NCBI GenBank assembly: GCA_012932865.1
Contig: SAXG01000025.1
Location: 310,001 to 374,000, forward strand
Direction of reading: 5' to 3'
Source: Amylostereum areolatum
Lineage: Eukaryota; Basidiomycota; Agaricomycetes; Russulales; Stereaceae
DNA: 64,000 nt
How positions within the stretch are numbered: position 1 is the first letter of the stretch; each line of letters opens with the position of its first letter. Below are positions 44,840-56,622 of this stretch, piece after piece. The position numbers and the translations under genes are program-made. Under the pieces are notes generated by a model, which worked only from the letters and a program-made list of their open reading frames with translations, did no database searches and had not been told where the DNA came from.

Positions 44840-46590
44840 TTTTCTTCGATTGATCGTATGCGCGAGTGTTTGTATATGAAGGCAAGGTGCACCCAGGTTG
44901 AGGTCTCTTTGAAGATTATTGGCCCCTTCGCAGCGTATATATGCACAGTAGTGCCCTCTGACTTCATAACTGTGGAGAGCAAGATAAGAGAGCGCGTGGA
45001 GAATTGTGGAATGGGTGGAGGAGCACGGAGGAAGGTCATGGGACTCGGATGGAAGAGTTGACATTTGACGTCACGGTCCCTAACATGAGGTGATATTGTG
45101 ATGCGATCCTTTTCTGTGTGTTCTGCGGTAGAATCATACGAAAAAGGCGTGCGCGATGCGAGGTTCGTGTAATATCGCCTTCCACACTGCCAACCATAAT
45201 CGTCGCCTCGAGGTAAGAGAGCTTGGGAGGACAAGTTAAACAAAGTTTCATTCGTGCCTCGCGTGGGCGACTAAGAACGCATCCTCGGAAGCTTGAAGGG
45301 TCTTGAAAAAGTGCCGCCACACACCCTGAACATCTTTCTCGACTGATTTCGCACAAACCGAACTGGTCCTCAGAGATAAGGTATCAGCGTTTGGCGATCG
45401 GGTCTACAGAGAGCTCGACGAACCAGACAGATGCGGCATGCGCGTCGCGGCGCGTATTCCGAAGAGATTAGGTCCAAGGTCCAAGATCGAAAAGACAAGT
45501 CGTCGCGCGCTCGGTACTCAGTACCTGCAAACCCTAATGGTTAGTGAGTGTGAAGAAGACCACCACGAGCGCGAGAATCCACCGTTATCTAGCACGTTCC
45601 TGCGGCAGAATTTCATCCTACCCAAGATAAAGACCTTGCACATCTCCCAACCAGTCAGACACGAGCAGGAAGCTCTGTTAAGGTTTCGAAGGTATATCTG
45701 AGCGACAGCAGATTGTCTTCAGGCTTCTTCGGATCGATGGGTACAAGCCGATGGTCGTTGAGCGGCTTGCTATCCTAGAAACAATGAATTGGTTATAATC
45801 ATCCTGGCACGTTCTGGGGGCTCAGCGTAGAGCCTAGTACCCACCAGTTGTGGTTTGAGAGAAACGCGAATTTGTGATTCCCACACGCTAGCAGGGACAA
45901 ATGTGCCCGTACTGGAACACACTCGAAGCGCTTCCGAGGCTCCGTTACTTCATGTTCTACGACATCGTTGCATCTGTGATGTGCCATCTTTGGGCGCACT
46001 AGTGACTCCGTAATATGATGGTTACAAGGATCGAAAGGTTCCTAGGGAAAGTTTCAGGGTAGACTTGCTGAGAGATATAGACTCGGACGCGTACTAACCA
46101 AGGTACTTAAAAACTTCCAAGTCGGCTCGAGCGACCGCGCACCGTGGGTCCGTGAAGTTGGAACATCGTGCCGCGAGAAAGGCTACATCGGAGTATTTTC
46201 CGAAATTTGTTCAATATGGTCATCCTGGGGCCTGCCGTGGTACGACGGTGAGTTGTACCTTCCCATAATATCGAATCCGAGGGCGGGCGCAGCGAGTACA
46301 TATATCAGGCTCAGAGAGATAAGATGGCGCGTTGCGGGTTGTAAGCGTTGAGCGCGTGAGACATCATATAAATGAGACGTCTGAACAAACAGTGAAGGTA
46401 CGTAGGTGCTGTACGGGACCAGGATCTACTTGAACTTGGGGTGTGGTGCACCTGACGGCTACGTAATCGTACACACGTGATGTGCAAATTTACGCGACCT
46501 CAACTCAATTAAAGGAGTCGATTCATGCCAACTGCGCGCCACCTCACAGCACTGCTATATCTTCCCAATCTGCTATTGCTCCTTCAAGCT
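44840..46590 (+). other. Gene-poor region with relic of an LRR-like gene
   Basis: No intact gene is seen. On the plus strand, LSSTFLRQNFILPKIKTLHI (about 45586-45645) and WNTLEALPRLRYFMFYDIVA (about 45914-45973) look like leucine-rich repeats of the F-box/LRR proteins of these fungi, but they lie in separate short frames without an F-box or plausible start. I read them as remnants of a decayed gene. The alternative is a divergent gene with many introns. Confidence 0.4.
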
Positions 46591-48253
46591 ATGGATTCAT
46601 CTCGCTCCATCCAGCACTCGAATCCGTCATCACCAAAACAGTCTACCGCGAAACAAATAGACGTGAGGGTCCAGTTCCCGCTAGTGCATCGGCAGATCCT
46701 CGTCCATGCCTTCTCACGCGCACATTTGACAGAGATCTACCCCTCCTCTAACACGTTATACGGCACTCGATATCAAAGCTGCCCTCAATAACATTAAAAT
46801 CTTCCATCCCATCGGCGAATGTCCCTCTCAAGTTCGGGTTGGACGCAAGGCTGCCCTTTTCCAGGCTCACATGGGCGAAGAGGTCTCGGACTCTGAGGAA
46901 GAAGATGAAGAGGATGAGGAGGATGAGGATGAAGAAGAAAATGAAGGCGAGGGCGAAGAGGACGAGGACGAGGTGCTCCGAAATAACGAGGTATGATCTT
47001 CCGTTGTCTTAAACCTTAGCTCGTACTCACCGCGACATGTGGCGTAGACGCTCGTCGCCAAGCTGGCCAAGATATACAGCAAGGCGCCGGTGCAAGCCAG
47101 CGGGGACTTGTCTGGGCCGTTCAGCCTCACTATCAAGCGCGAAGGATGCGAGTTTTCTGGCGACATACAGCCTACGACGGAATACTACGAACTCAAGAGC
47201 GACAAAGAAGAATTTCTTACCAACATATTCGAGCACGCTGCCGTGTCGGGGTATGGCGATGTCCGCAACCAGATGACGCTCCTTGACACGAACGTCCGCA
47301 ATGCGCGCGAGATCGCCGCCGACGAATTCTCCGTCGAGCCCGAGCTGCTCAAGACCATCCGCGACTGCTGGGCGTCGCGTTTCCGTCCGCGCGCCGTGCG
47401 CGTCGAGCCGTATAAAATCCACGTCTACGGGCCTGAGGGGCATTTCAAGACGCACCGCGACACGCCCGAACTGGGCCTTGTTGGCACGTTCTTATTGGGT
47501 CTTGGCGACTCGACGGAGGAGGAGAACCTCAGGGTCGATACCAAAGAGCATCCCGCCTTCGCTGGGCACTGGGTTGCGTTCTATCCTGACGTCCCGCACC
47601 GAGTTTTGGAGGTGCTGGGATACGGGTACCGCGCCGTGATCGCGTTTAAGATCTTCAGGGAGGATGATGCGGACTCGGATGAACTCTCGCAGGACGAGGA
47701 GCTCGTGCGCGAGGTCCGGCAGGTCGTGAAGAAGATCAAGGCGCCGTTCGGACTGTTGATGGAGAGGAAGTATTGCATGGGCACGCAAAAGCTGAGCGGA
47801 TTTGACGCAGTGCTGCAGGAATGTTTCGCAAAGAAGGACAAGGTCGAGGTGCACCTCTTACCGGTGGTCATCGTTTGGAAAGCGAGAATGTACGGCGACA
47901 AGTCGATGAGCAGGATGAACACGGCCAAGGCGACCGTCTACCCCTTTACCAGTGAGCACGTCGACTGCCTCGTCGCCACCGCAGGCGGATTTCCCTCGGA
48001 CGAGAAGGTATACTTCCGAGAACGTGACCCGCGAAAGCGTATCCCCGCGTATGACGTTGTGGAGAACAATCCGGGACTTGCGTGGCTCAGGGACCTGGAG
48101 GATGTGAAATTCTACGCTATGGATGTTAAGGATGCGACGGTTATGTGGGACAAAAAGCAACAGGAAGAGGCTGAGTACACAGGGAACGAATCGAGGCCGT
48201 ACTCTGAAGATAGCATTTACTTGTCGTACGCGCTGATCATCATACCGAACTAA
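46591..48253 (+). CDS. 2OG-Fe(II) dioxygenase family protein, intact copy
   Basis: This is a predicted 2-oxoglutarate- and iron-dependent oxygenase of 511 residues, in exons 46591-46662, 46733-46990 and 47048-48253. After a Ser-rich start, residues about 67-107 form a Glu/Asp-rich tract. The prolyl-4-hydroxylase-like core follows, with EPYKIHVYGPEGHFKTHRDT (iron ligands His246 and Asp248), WVAFYPDVPHRVL (His294) and GYRAVIAFKIF (Arg305, probable 2OG contact). A C-terminal domain of about 170 residues (LSGFDAVLQECF to SYALIIIPN) is shared by the paralogs. There is no signal peptide, so it is probably intracellular. The substrate is unknown. It is the only copy of four in the window with an open frame. 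Its link to the terpene synthases rests on the neighbouring broken copies. Confidence 0.85.
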
Positions 48254-49654
48254 CTATCGTGTTATAACTCATATTGCCTCGACCTTCGCGTGTAAATCGA
48301 AATCATCGGAATGTGTACTTACAATATAGCAAGTAAGTATGCAAGTATGTGTTGGCTGCTGCAACTGGAAGCTGCGATTTGTTGATTGGCCAGAGTACAA
48401 ATCAAAAATCACGGGACCGCGCGTTGGCCCCACCGTTGGCAGTTCAAGTTGGCACCAGACGATCATCACGGACGACTACCGCCGTTGTCGAGCTCATCGA
48501 AATCCCTCTAACATCTATAAACGGTCATCGTCCCTCCTTTCACCCCTTCACTCACGCGTTTTGAGGCGGCGCAAGGCTGCGGGCCATGACAAACAAGCGG
48601 CGAACATCGCGAAAATTACTTCCCCCTCCGGAACGACGCCGTCTATACAACAACCGTGCTTATAGGTGGCTTCTACGCTGGCTGAAGTCCTGTGAAGTCT
48701 GGTCAGTAAGGACCCGCCCGATTCCCGCGTGCGTACTGTTGCCGTTATACTGTGCCCCATTTAGCCCTTACTCAACACCGTTTTCACAGGCGATGTCCGT
48801 CATAAGCGACTGGCCTGTCTTTAGACCTTGAAGTGATTACGATGCGTGCGTGAGTGATTTCCGTCGTTTCGTCGTAATTGACGGCTGAAACGCGAGGGCA
48901 TTTTTAGTGCACAATGTTGCACGCGCCGCCACAAAGGTGCCCCCTCGTTGAACGTACCGTTTTGTCTCGGCGGTGAACATCCAACGCCGTTCGATGCATA
49001 CCGCGGGCCATGGACACGAGACCTGCTACATGGGTGATGCGTGGCGCCAATACGCATGCAATGCATGCCATGGGGCAAGGTCCGAGCTTTCCCCTTCCGT
49101 CCCCGGCGAGAGCAACCATCGGCTTCTGTCGTCCTTCTCGTCTTCGATTCTCGTACGGCGCTCCAGAAACTTCCCACCGAGAGCAGGTTTGTCCTTCGCA
49201 TCGACGGGTGCGCGCTCGTACTGATACACTGCTGGCTGTTGCAGATGGGCAACGATGATAGATCGCGGAAACCGCCCAGGTGCTCCGGCGGGCATACAAA
49301 ACGGAGACATAATGCAACGTCCATAATGTATTACATCGCCCCACGTCCAACATCTGGGGTGATCGCTACCTGTGTACTCAGGATGACGCTCCCACAGTAT
49401 ACTCCACAAGTCACATCGGGCGCGGCGCACATGTGGTTGTGCCCGTCATGTATATGGACAAGCTCGAAGGCGCGCATACTGTAACGAAAACCAGCGCTTC
49501 TTAGCCTTCTTTTCGCTTGGCTTATATGGCCGTGTGCAGGAGATGCGGAACTTGGAGGTCAAACTCTATCATCCTGGGTCCGATGGCACTCTTATAAGCC
49601 CGTGGGCGGGGTTTTGTGTTTGAAATCTCAAGACACGACAAGCAGTAGCTGGTC
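48254..49654. other. Intergenic region before the DUF6534 gene
   Basis: About 1.4 kb with overlapping open frames on both strands, none with a recognisable domain. A TTATAAG word near 49589, about 65 bp before the next ATG, may be the TATA box of the DUF6534 gene. Confidence 0.45.
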
Positions 49655-51359
49655 ATGGCGGATGCGGCCGATCAGCCACCTGTGTCGAATGGGACATTAC
49701 TCCTGTGAGCCCTTCCGCGCTTCCTTGTGATGTGTATCGCATCTAACGTATATTGGACGTAGGGTGGGTCCCATCGTGCGTTTAATTGGCTTGAGGTTGT
49801 GCGGTCGGCGAGGGGCTAATGTGGCGTCGCTGCGTAGCTGATCGGCGCTTTGTTTTCGTGGATGTTATTGGGAATATCGATCGTACAGCTGTGTTAGTGT
49901 TGGCACGTTTTGGGCGTGCTCTGCCGGCCATCTGACCAGCCCATAGACATATACCATCTTTCCTTCCCGCGTGAGCGATGGATGATTCAGACGACCGGTG
50001 AGTCGCGTTCATGTTCTTCCCAAGACCAGTTGCTCATTGGTAGTGATAGTGTACACGATCTTTGCCCTGGATATATTCCAGAGCGTCGTCGTTGGCGCGT
50101 CGGCCTGGCAGACCCTCTGCACAGGTTGGGGAAGGCCGATCAACCTACAGTTCCCCGGATGGACGTTCACGGCGTTGCCGATAGTTTCGAGTATCGGTGC
50201 GTCGTCTCGCTCCATACCGGGAGAAACAGCTTGCTGACACGGTCATGTTGAACACAGTCGCGGCATGGGTTCAGATATTCTACGCGTGGAGGATATGGCA
50301 GCTAGGGAGGTGGAGGATTGTTCCTTGTGCCATCATCGTTGTGGCACTTGCGCAGACTGGGGGCGCGTGCGCGATTGGGATTCAGGTGTGTTGACCAATC
50401 TGGGCGTTATCGCGATCGATTCTGAACTATTCATTAGTTCATTTGGCTGCACAATATCGAGCGGCTGCACGATACGAACATGTATGCGAGGACTATCGTA
50501 TGTCCGTCTCGTTGATGGGGTGAGCATTCACTAACACTCGCATGGTAGATATGGCTAGGCGGTGGCGCACTCGCAGATGTGATGATCATGACATCCATGG
50601 TCTATCTGGTGCGTAGGTCTTCAACCATTATTTACCAGAGTATTGACTGCGAGCGTCTTGCAGTTGTACGCTGCCAGACGCCGCTCGCGCGTCGAACGGA
50701 GTGGACGCATGATCAACCGCCTCATCCGGCTTACCGTTGAAACCGGGACCGCGTGTGCCTTCTCCGCGATCCTCGAGCTAGGGTTCTTCCTCGGGATCCC
50801 ACAGACGAACCTCCACCTTCTCATGTACGTTTCCTTTCCGCCTCCTTCCAGCGATAATAGCTCACGACGGCCCCGCATAGTGCGCTCATGCTGAGCAAAG
50901 GTGTGTGCTCTCACGCGACGTCGCGAATGGCGGAAGTCCTAATGGGCGGACAGTGTATTCGAATACCCTCATGACCTCGCTCAACTCCCGCGCGGACATC
51001 TCGGCGAACCTGCGTTCCCAGCTCGCCGGCGGCACGGGCACGTCGTATACCTCCGGGATTTCCTTTGGCTTCGGGTCAAGCGGGCGTAGTCCACCATCGA
51101 GTGGGTGGAGCCCGCGCACACTCGAAGATGGGCCAGGGCGCAAAGCTGTGATACATATAACGCGGGAGGACGATTCGGGTGGGGGATCGGGGGATTTCAA
51201 GGACAAAGGCGTGAGTGCTCCTCTCAAGTTGCTTGCGGCAAATTAACCGATCATTTTGTTGGTAATATGTAGATCGGGAGGCTTGCAGATGAAGGAGAGA
51301 ACATGCAGATGGCGGCCGTAGTGAAACGTAGGGAGGGAGAGGCGGCAGGTGCCGCTTAG
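49655..51359 (+). CDS. DUF6534 seven-helix membrane protein
   Basis: This is a multi-exon gene (about ten short exons) for a polytopic membrane protein of the basidiomycete DUF6534 type. Hydrophobic segments in order are LIGALFSWMLLGISIVQL, VIVYTIFALDIFQSVVVGAS, VAAWVQIFYAWRIWQL, IVPCAIIVVALAQTGGACAI, GGGALADVMIMTSMVYL and the family signature RMINRLIRLTVETGTACAFS, then GFFLGIPQTNLHLL and VYSNTLMTSLNSR. The cytosolic tail is Ser/Gly-rich and the last exon encodes a polar end (MQMAAVVKRREGEAAG). Function is unknown; a receptor-like topology is suggested only by helix number. Some exon borders are approximate, notably around 49745-49990 and 50400-50650. Confidence 0.8.
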
Positions 51360-51543
51360 TGATTCCTCGACAAGGGATGGCAAATTTTGACGGGCGTGGG
51401 TAGTATATATTCCTAGCAGTAGGACCTCGGTTGTATCAGAATGACGTTACGATATTTCCGGGACGAAGATATGGTACTAGTACAAGGTGAAGACACCTAG
51501 AGGGATGTAAAGAAATATCGCCCCAGGAAACTACGTCAAGCAT

Positions 51544-53296
51544 TCATTCATCTTCCCGCTGCCTCAGAGGGTTTGAACCATACGCGGAACTCGGTAACTC
51601 ATCTGTCCCCCGTTTAAGTATTATCTCTCGCATGTGAAGGAAGAGGCGGGAGCCGAGGATCGATGCTATCGCGGTGGCCCATCTGGAGCCAGCCGTACTC
51701 GGGATTAAATAACGCTTCATTCGCCAATCTAGAAAGACAAGAGGAACGCACGGATATACGATGTTGACATACTGGTTGAAGTGTGCCCAAATGACGGCGT
51801 TGAGCATTAGTTCGATGAAGATCCTATATGAGCCGTCTCAAGCTTGGCCGACTGATAAAGTGGACTGAGCGCACCCGATGAAATACAGTACACTAGCATC
51901 ACGACCAGCCCCACAGAGTGCGTAGTCTTAGGTCAGGAAATACATGAAATACTTTGGAAGAAAAAGACCCACCTGTCTTTGGCCAAGAGCCTAAAGGACT
52001 CGGGCCGCGAGTCTAACCATAATTCTGTCCTCTGGCGTTCTAGCTGTGATCCATATCCTCTCCTACGCTTCAAAGTGTACAGGCATCTCTCGCCCCAAGC
52101 CTTCCACACCACGAGGCCACAAAGCATGGGCTCGAATACAAGTGCCGGGACCCAGAATAACGACGGGAACAGGACGATGCCGGAGTAATAACAGCCTGGG
52201 GGCGTGGGGATGATGGGTGTCTCTGAACAAGAAACGGTCTTGGGTGAATACCAAGCTGGATCGCGCAAGAAAATGCTATTACGTACTGGAAATGCGAGCC
52301 ATGGTGATGCCATGAAATACGGCCATAAGGGAGACCTCGATAGCGCAACATACGGCGAGGATGTTGCGCAATGTCCTGTTTTGATTGTACAGCGCGTACA
52401 CCTAAAACGGCGTGGTGATTATGTTCTAAAGGTCCGCGGTAGCGATGGGAAGACTCACCCGCATCTGTAGAATGGCTGAAGACAAAGTTCATGTCTGCAA
52501 ACACAGCCAGCGAGAGACCCACAACATACCCTGAACCGAGAGCGTCGTGAGGATGACTACAATATTGTCCATCGTTAGTAGAGTGAAACAGCTGTAAATC
52601 AAATGTCATCGGCCACTAAGACGGAGAGTGCGAGGATGGCGCTGACGGACATCTACGCGGGGAGTCAAATTCTGAACATGACATGAAATCCATCCGGCGA
52701 GTGGGGATAAGAAGGGTACCTTGACTGTCGGCTGCCCATGCGGAGAAATAGGAGCTACACGGAATGAAGGATCTCGTCACACAGGGTCGTATGATATATA
52801 CGAGAGGTTGCTCACCAGGTCCTGTGTCAATTGCGAGCCAAACCAGGGGAACGATCCTGTTCTGTGTGATCGTGCTGAGAAACTACACCGGTGCGCAACA
52901 GCGAGCGCACTCACAAATAGATAGAGCCAAAATCCCCAGCTACGCTTTCTCATTTTCCATACGAATTCGACCTACATCGTACGGGTCTCCGTTCTTGTCT
53001 GTCAGCCGTGGCAGGAATGGGACAATCTCACCTCGACGTCGAAGGTCAAACCTGTTTGCCCCGTCAGTGGCGTGCCGTAGAACGTGGCATCAGATACAAG
53101 TGTGTGCGGGGCCGTAGGAATGAGATACGGACATTGGTCATATACGAGGGCACAGAGCGCGGCAAGGCGCGACTCCTTCCCGGATGCCACTGGCAAAGCT
53201 CGGTGAGTCAATGAAGAATCGGGCTTGGAGCGCGAAGGGGAGTGAGCGGAACTCACAGGCTCGAAAGAATTGCGGAGGAAGCGTGACGGTCGACAT
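51544..53296 (-). CDS. DUF6533 seven-helix membrane protein 1
   Basis: This is a basidiomycete membrane protein with an N-terminal DUF6533 segment. It starts MSTVTLPPQFFRA, then after an intron ESRLAALCALVYDQ, LTFDVE and VEFVWKMRKRSWGFWLYL, the LTFDxE...W pattern typical of DUF6533. Later hydrophobic exons follow, including a GCYYSGIVLFPSLFWVPALV segment and the C-terminal LNAVIWAHFNQYVNIVYP and WATAIASILGSRLFLHMREI, with a polar tail ending at 51544. It is a paralog of the plus-strand gene at 58166-59911, with matching splice positions in the N-terminal exons. Function is unknown. Exon borders between 52500 and 52950 were not resolved. Confidence 0.75.
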
Positions 53297-54066
53297 CCTT
53301 CCGGAAGAAAGTAAGCGGGCGGAGGGCAGGCATAAAAATCGTCCTATAAGTATGCGGGTGATTAGGACGGAAAGCGAACGGAAAGCGAGCGCATCATAAG
53401 GAATGTCGAGATGAGAACTGAACACTGACCCTCGTGGTCCCCGAATACAATGACCTCCCATTTGAGTGGTAACGGTGGATTTATGGCGGATCTGTCCTCG
53501 ACTTGTGCTTATCATGTTGGTGACGAGCTGAAAGAGTCGTTTTGGATGGTGCAGGGTCTAGGCGCAGATTCTTTAGCGTGGGGAGAATGCTGTGAACGAG
53601 AGCTCGGAGACAATGATGGAGGGCCACTGGACGCGATGCAGACACGACGGAGGTGTTCATCTACCGACCTATACAGTGACCGATGAACGACTGCGCGGCA
53701 GCGCTGATCACTGACAGATGGTGGTACGCCTACATCGCCTGTCCAACAATTCTCTCATTCGATCCGCCTGCATTTCCTTCTTCCATCTGACGGCCAGCGC
53801 GACCGAGTTCCGATGCGGTCGTTTCAGGTCTGGGCCGCTGTGACAAACGAAACAACCACCAGTGTAGGAATACTGGCCTGGACATCCTGCCCCCCCAAAT
53901 CGTCTCGATAGCAAACGGCACTCGTCCCGTTGAAACATGCCTCGAAAGTGCAAACAGAACAGGTGTAAAGCCTGCGCTTGCGCGAGGCTGGTGTTAGCGA
54001 GTGAACAGCGTGTAGAGTATATGATTGCATCATACAACATCAAGTCAGCTGCCCCATAAACCGTAG
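53297..54066. other. Spacer between DUF6533 gene 1 and the GMC gene
   Basis: About 770 bp with no convincing gene. It holds the promoter of the minus-strand DUF6533 gene and the 3' flank of the GMC oxidoreductase. The open frames here are extensions or shadows. Confidence 0.45.
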
Positions 54067-56622
54067 TCACACCGTCCCATCCAGTCCCCTCACAATGTCC
54101 GCCGCCCGTTCCGCAAGCATGTACGTCGGCCCCTGCGTATGCCCCGAGATGATAAACGGCTGAAAATGTTCTCCAGTCAGCCCAGTCACGAAAGGAAAAT
54201 CGGCGACCTACAAAAGCCGACGCGTCGACCACCCTCAGCCCCACCGTCCCCCGCACCCTCAGCCGCGCATCCAGCACCGCCTCCGCGCCCCGCCCCATCG
54301 CCGCCGTGCCGACCACATGGTCCACCGTGTCCGCGTTCGCGCGCACGTACGCCTCGACGCCGTCCCTCGTCGTCGCATTCGCGAACGCGCCGAACTCGGA
54401 GAGGATGTACCCGTCCCACGCCGGCGCGGCGACAAAGGCGCGCGCGGCGGCGAGGGCGTGGACCATGATGGAGAGGTCGCGCGGGTCGGTGAGGAGGTTG
54501 GGGTCGATGAGGGGTGGATCGAAGGGCGAGAGGGAGGATAGGGTGATGTTGCCGCCTTGTCGACGAACCCGAAGGGGTGGTCAGGATGGATATGAGGAGG
54601 ACGATGCGCGAAAGGAGGACGTACGGGAGGCAGGCGAGATGAGATTAGTGAGCATGGAGAAGAAGTGGCCCTCGGACGGCGGCGGTATGGCTTTCGACAC
54701 GAAGTTATCCTGCCCACCACGCATACATCCAGCCCTCAGCCTCCAGCCAAAGAATGGAGAGCTAAACCTACGCTGAGAATGAGTTCGAAGTGCGCCGACG
54801 TCGGGCCCGCGCTTGGGTCGGGGGCCTCCTCGAACGTCGACGCGTTCGCAGGGACGCGCAGCCATCCGAACTGGTTCGCGGGGCTCAGCCCGAGCGGGCC
54901 CGTGCCGTTGATCTTCCAGAGGTCGAGAGCGGCCGCGGCGAGGGTCGCGTTTTGCTTCAGGTTGTCCAGGGTGGTCGTCGAGTTGACGGTCCAGGTGGAT
55001 GCAAGAAAGACGTGGTCCTGTCCGGGACATTAGACGGACTTCGCGGGCATGCGTGGATGGCGCACCTGGAGATTTTGTCCGACGCCGGTGAGGTTTACGA
55101 GAGGCTCGGTGCCCATCGAAGAGAGGTACGCCGCGTCGCCAATCCCGGACAGCATCACTTTGTACTGGTAAGTACGAACCAATGAGACGAGTTTGGCACG
55201 AGATAACCTACGTATATGAGGCGACTTTCACAGCGCCCGCGGAAAGTATGATTTCCTTCGTCGCGTTCAGAGTGTACGCGGTCCCCTAAGCAGATGGTCA
55301 ATCACGCCCAAGATTTAACATCAACCGAACGCACCATTGGCAGACTGAGCAAACTGGATCCTGCGCATGACTGGCCCATCTATCTCGATGCTGACCGGGA
55401 GGACCTTCGTGACCTGTGTGTTAACCAAGATGTCCAGGTTGGAGCGGTTGAGGGCCGGTGCGAGGTACGCCGACGCCGCCGTGACGCGGTGGCCGTTCTC
55501 TATCTGGATTCAAGATAAGAACGGCTGGTTGCTTGAAGAGGGAAGTGGCTCACGGTGGACTGCGTCCAGCCTATAGAAAGAGAAAGAGATGAGCTGTGGT
55601 GTGAGTGGGCGAGCACGATGTATGCGCACTGATTCCGATCGTATCTCCAGAGTTGTAGTCGAGGTTGAATGGAAATCGTCCCGGAAGTTGAGAGGTGGTG
55701 TGCAAGCCGCGGGCGTCGATACCGAGGGAGAAGCCTTCGACGCTCGTGGCGACGGGTCCTAAACATGTACCTCAGACTTGCGCGATGGTGTGATGATGAC
55801 CGAACATACCTGTGCTTCCGTGGATTGCTGGGTTGAACTGGCCCGATGTATCGTGCTGGTCTGCCGGAAGTGTCATTCTCTCTAACTAGAGGTGCGTAAG
55901 GAGGATGCACTGAGTAGCTAAGCTCCGGGACGTACTTTCAACATAAACGGTTGGAGTTTCTCCCATGACCACCCGTCGTCCCCTGTGATGTTTGCCCAGC
56001 GGTCAAAATCGTCCTTCGTCCCGCGACAATACTCCATCTGGTCTGTTGTAAACATAAGTCTGACAGTCTCGCGTAAGACCAGTGAAACGTACTGATAGCT
56101 GTCGATCCTCCCAACACATGGCCTCGAGGATACTTGATGGATCTGTTGTTCAAACCGGTCTGAGTCGTCGTCGTGAAGTTCCAATCCTGCACCACCACAT
56201 GTTCATTAAACGTGTGCATACATCCACCGAAAAGACGTGCGTACGAATTGCGAGTTGGAGAGGGTGGCGGAGAACCCAGGGACGAGGATGTTCTGGTTGG
56301 TGAAATCACTACGCGAGACGACAACTTTGGTCAGTAAAGTCACAGTATACGACGGCAGGGGAGACACGCCTTCCGCCAGCTTCAATCAAAAGCACCGATG
56401 TCCCTGCGTCCTCCGACAAACGCGACGCCATGACACTCCCTGCAGCCCCGGCTGTAAAAGGTTGTCAAAGGCGCGGCAGTGACAAGTATAGGTGAGAAAC
56501 GTACCCCCCACAACGATGAAATCATAAGCCTTGCTTAGAATATTTTCTGTTGGCTGTTGGAATAGTGCACCGCGGGCAGAAGACGCGGTCACCAAGACGC
56601 GGATGAGCGAAACGACGAGCAT
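54067..56622 (-). CDS. GMC oxidoreductase, aryl-alcohol-oxidase-like
   Basis: This is a flavin-dependent alcohol oxidase of the glucose-methanol-choline family, probably secreted (start MLVVSLIRVLVTASSARGAL). The FAD-binding fold is YDFIVVGAGAAGSVMASRLS, with the second glycine created across intron 1, then TSVLLIEAGG. The GMC signature region is YPRGHVLGGSTAI, followed by ITGDDGWSWEKLQPFM. The C-terminal part contains both active-site positions: His in DTVDHVVGTAAMG, and a second His in FIISGHTQGPTYMLAERAAD. The order and spacing match aryl-alcohol oxidases, which make H2O2 for lignin decay, but oxidases of specialised metabolites share the fold. There are many small exons, and several middle borders were set by similarity only. 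It lies between two DUF6533 genes. Confidence 0.85.

Noticed and set aside
46591..48253. TET/JBP-type DNA dioxygenase linked to transposons
   Set aside because: Basidiomycete TET/JBP genes are known to accompany KDZ elements, but this protein has a prolyl-4-hydroxylase-like layout (HRDxPELGLVGTFL) and the element here is Plavaka-type, 37 kb away. I could not see TET-specific features.
54139..54776. Long GC-rich plus-strand frames over the GMC gene
   Set aside because: Low-complexity Arg/Pro-rich shadows of the C-terminal GMC exon on the other strand.
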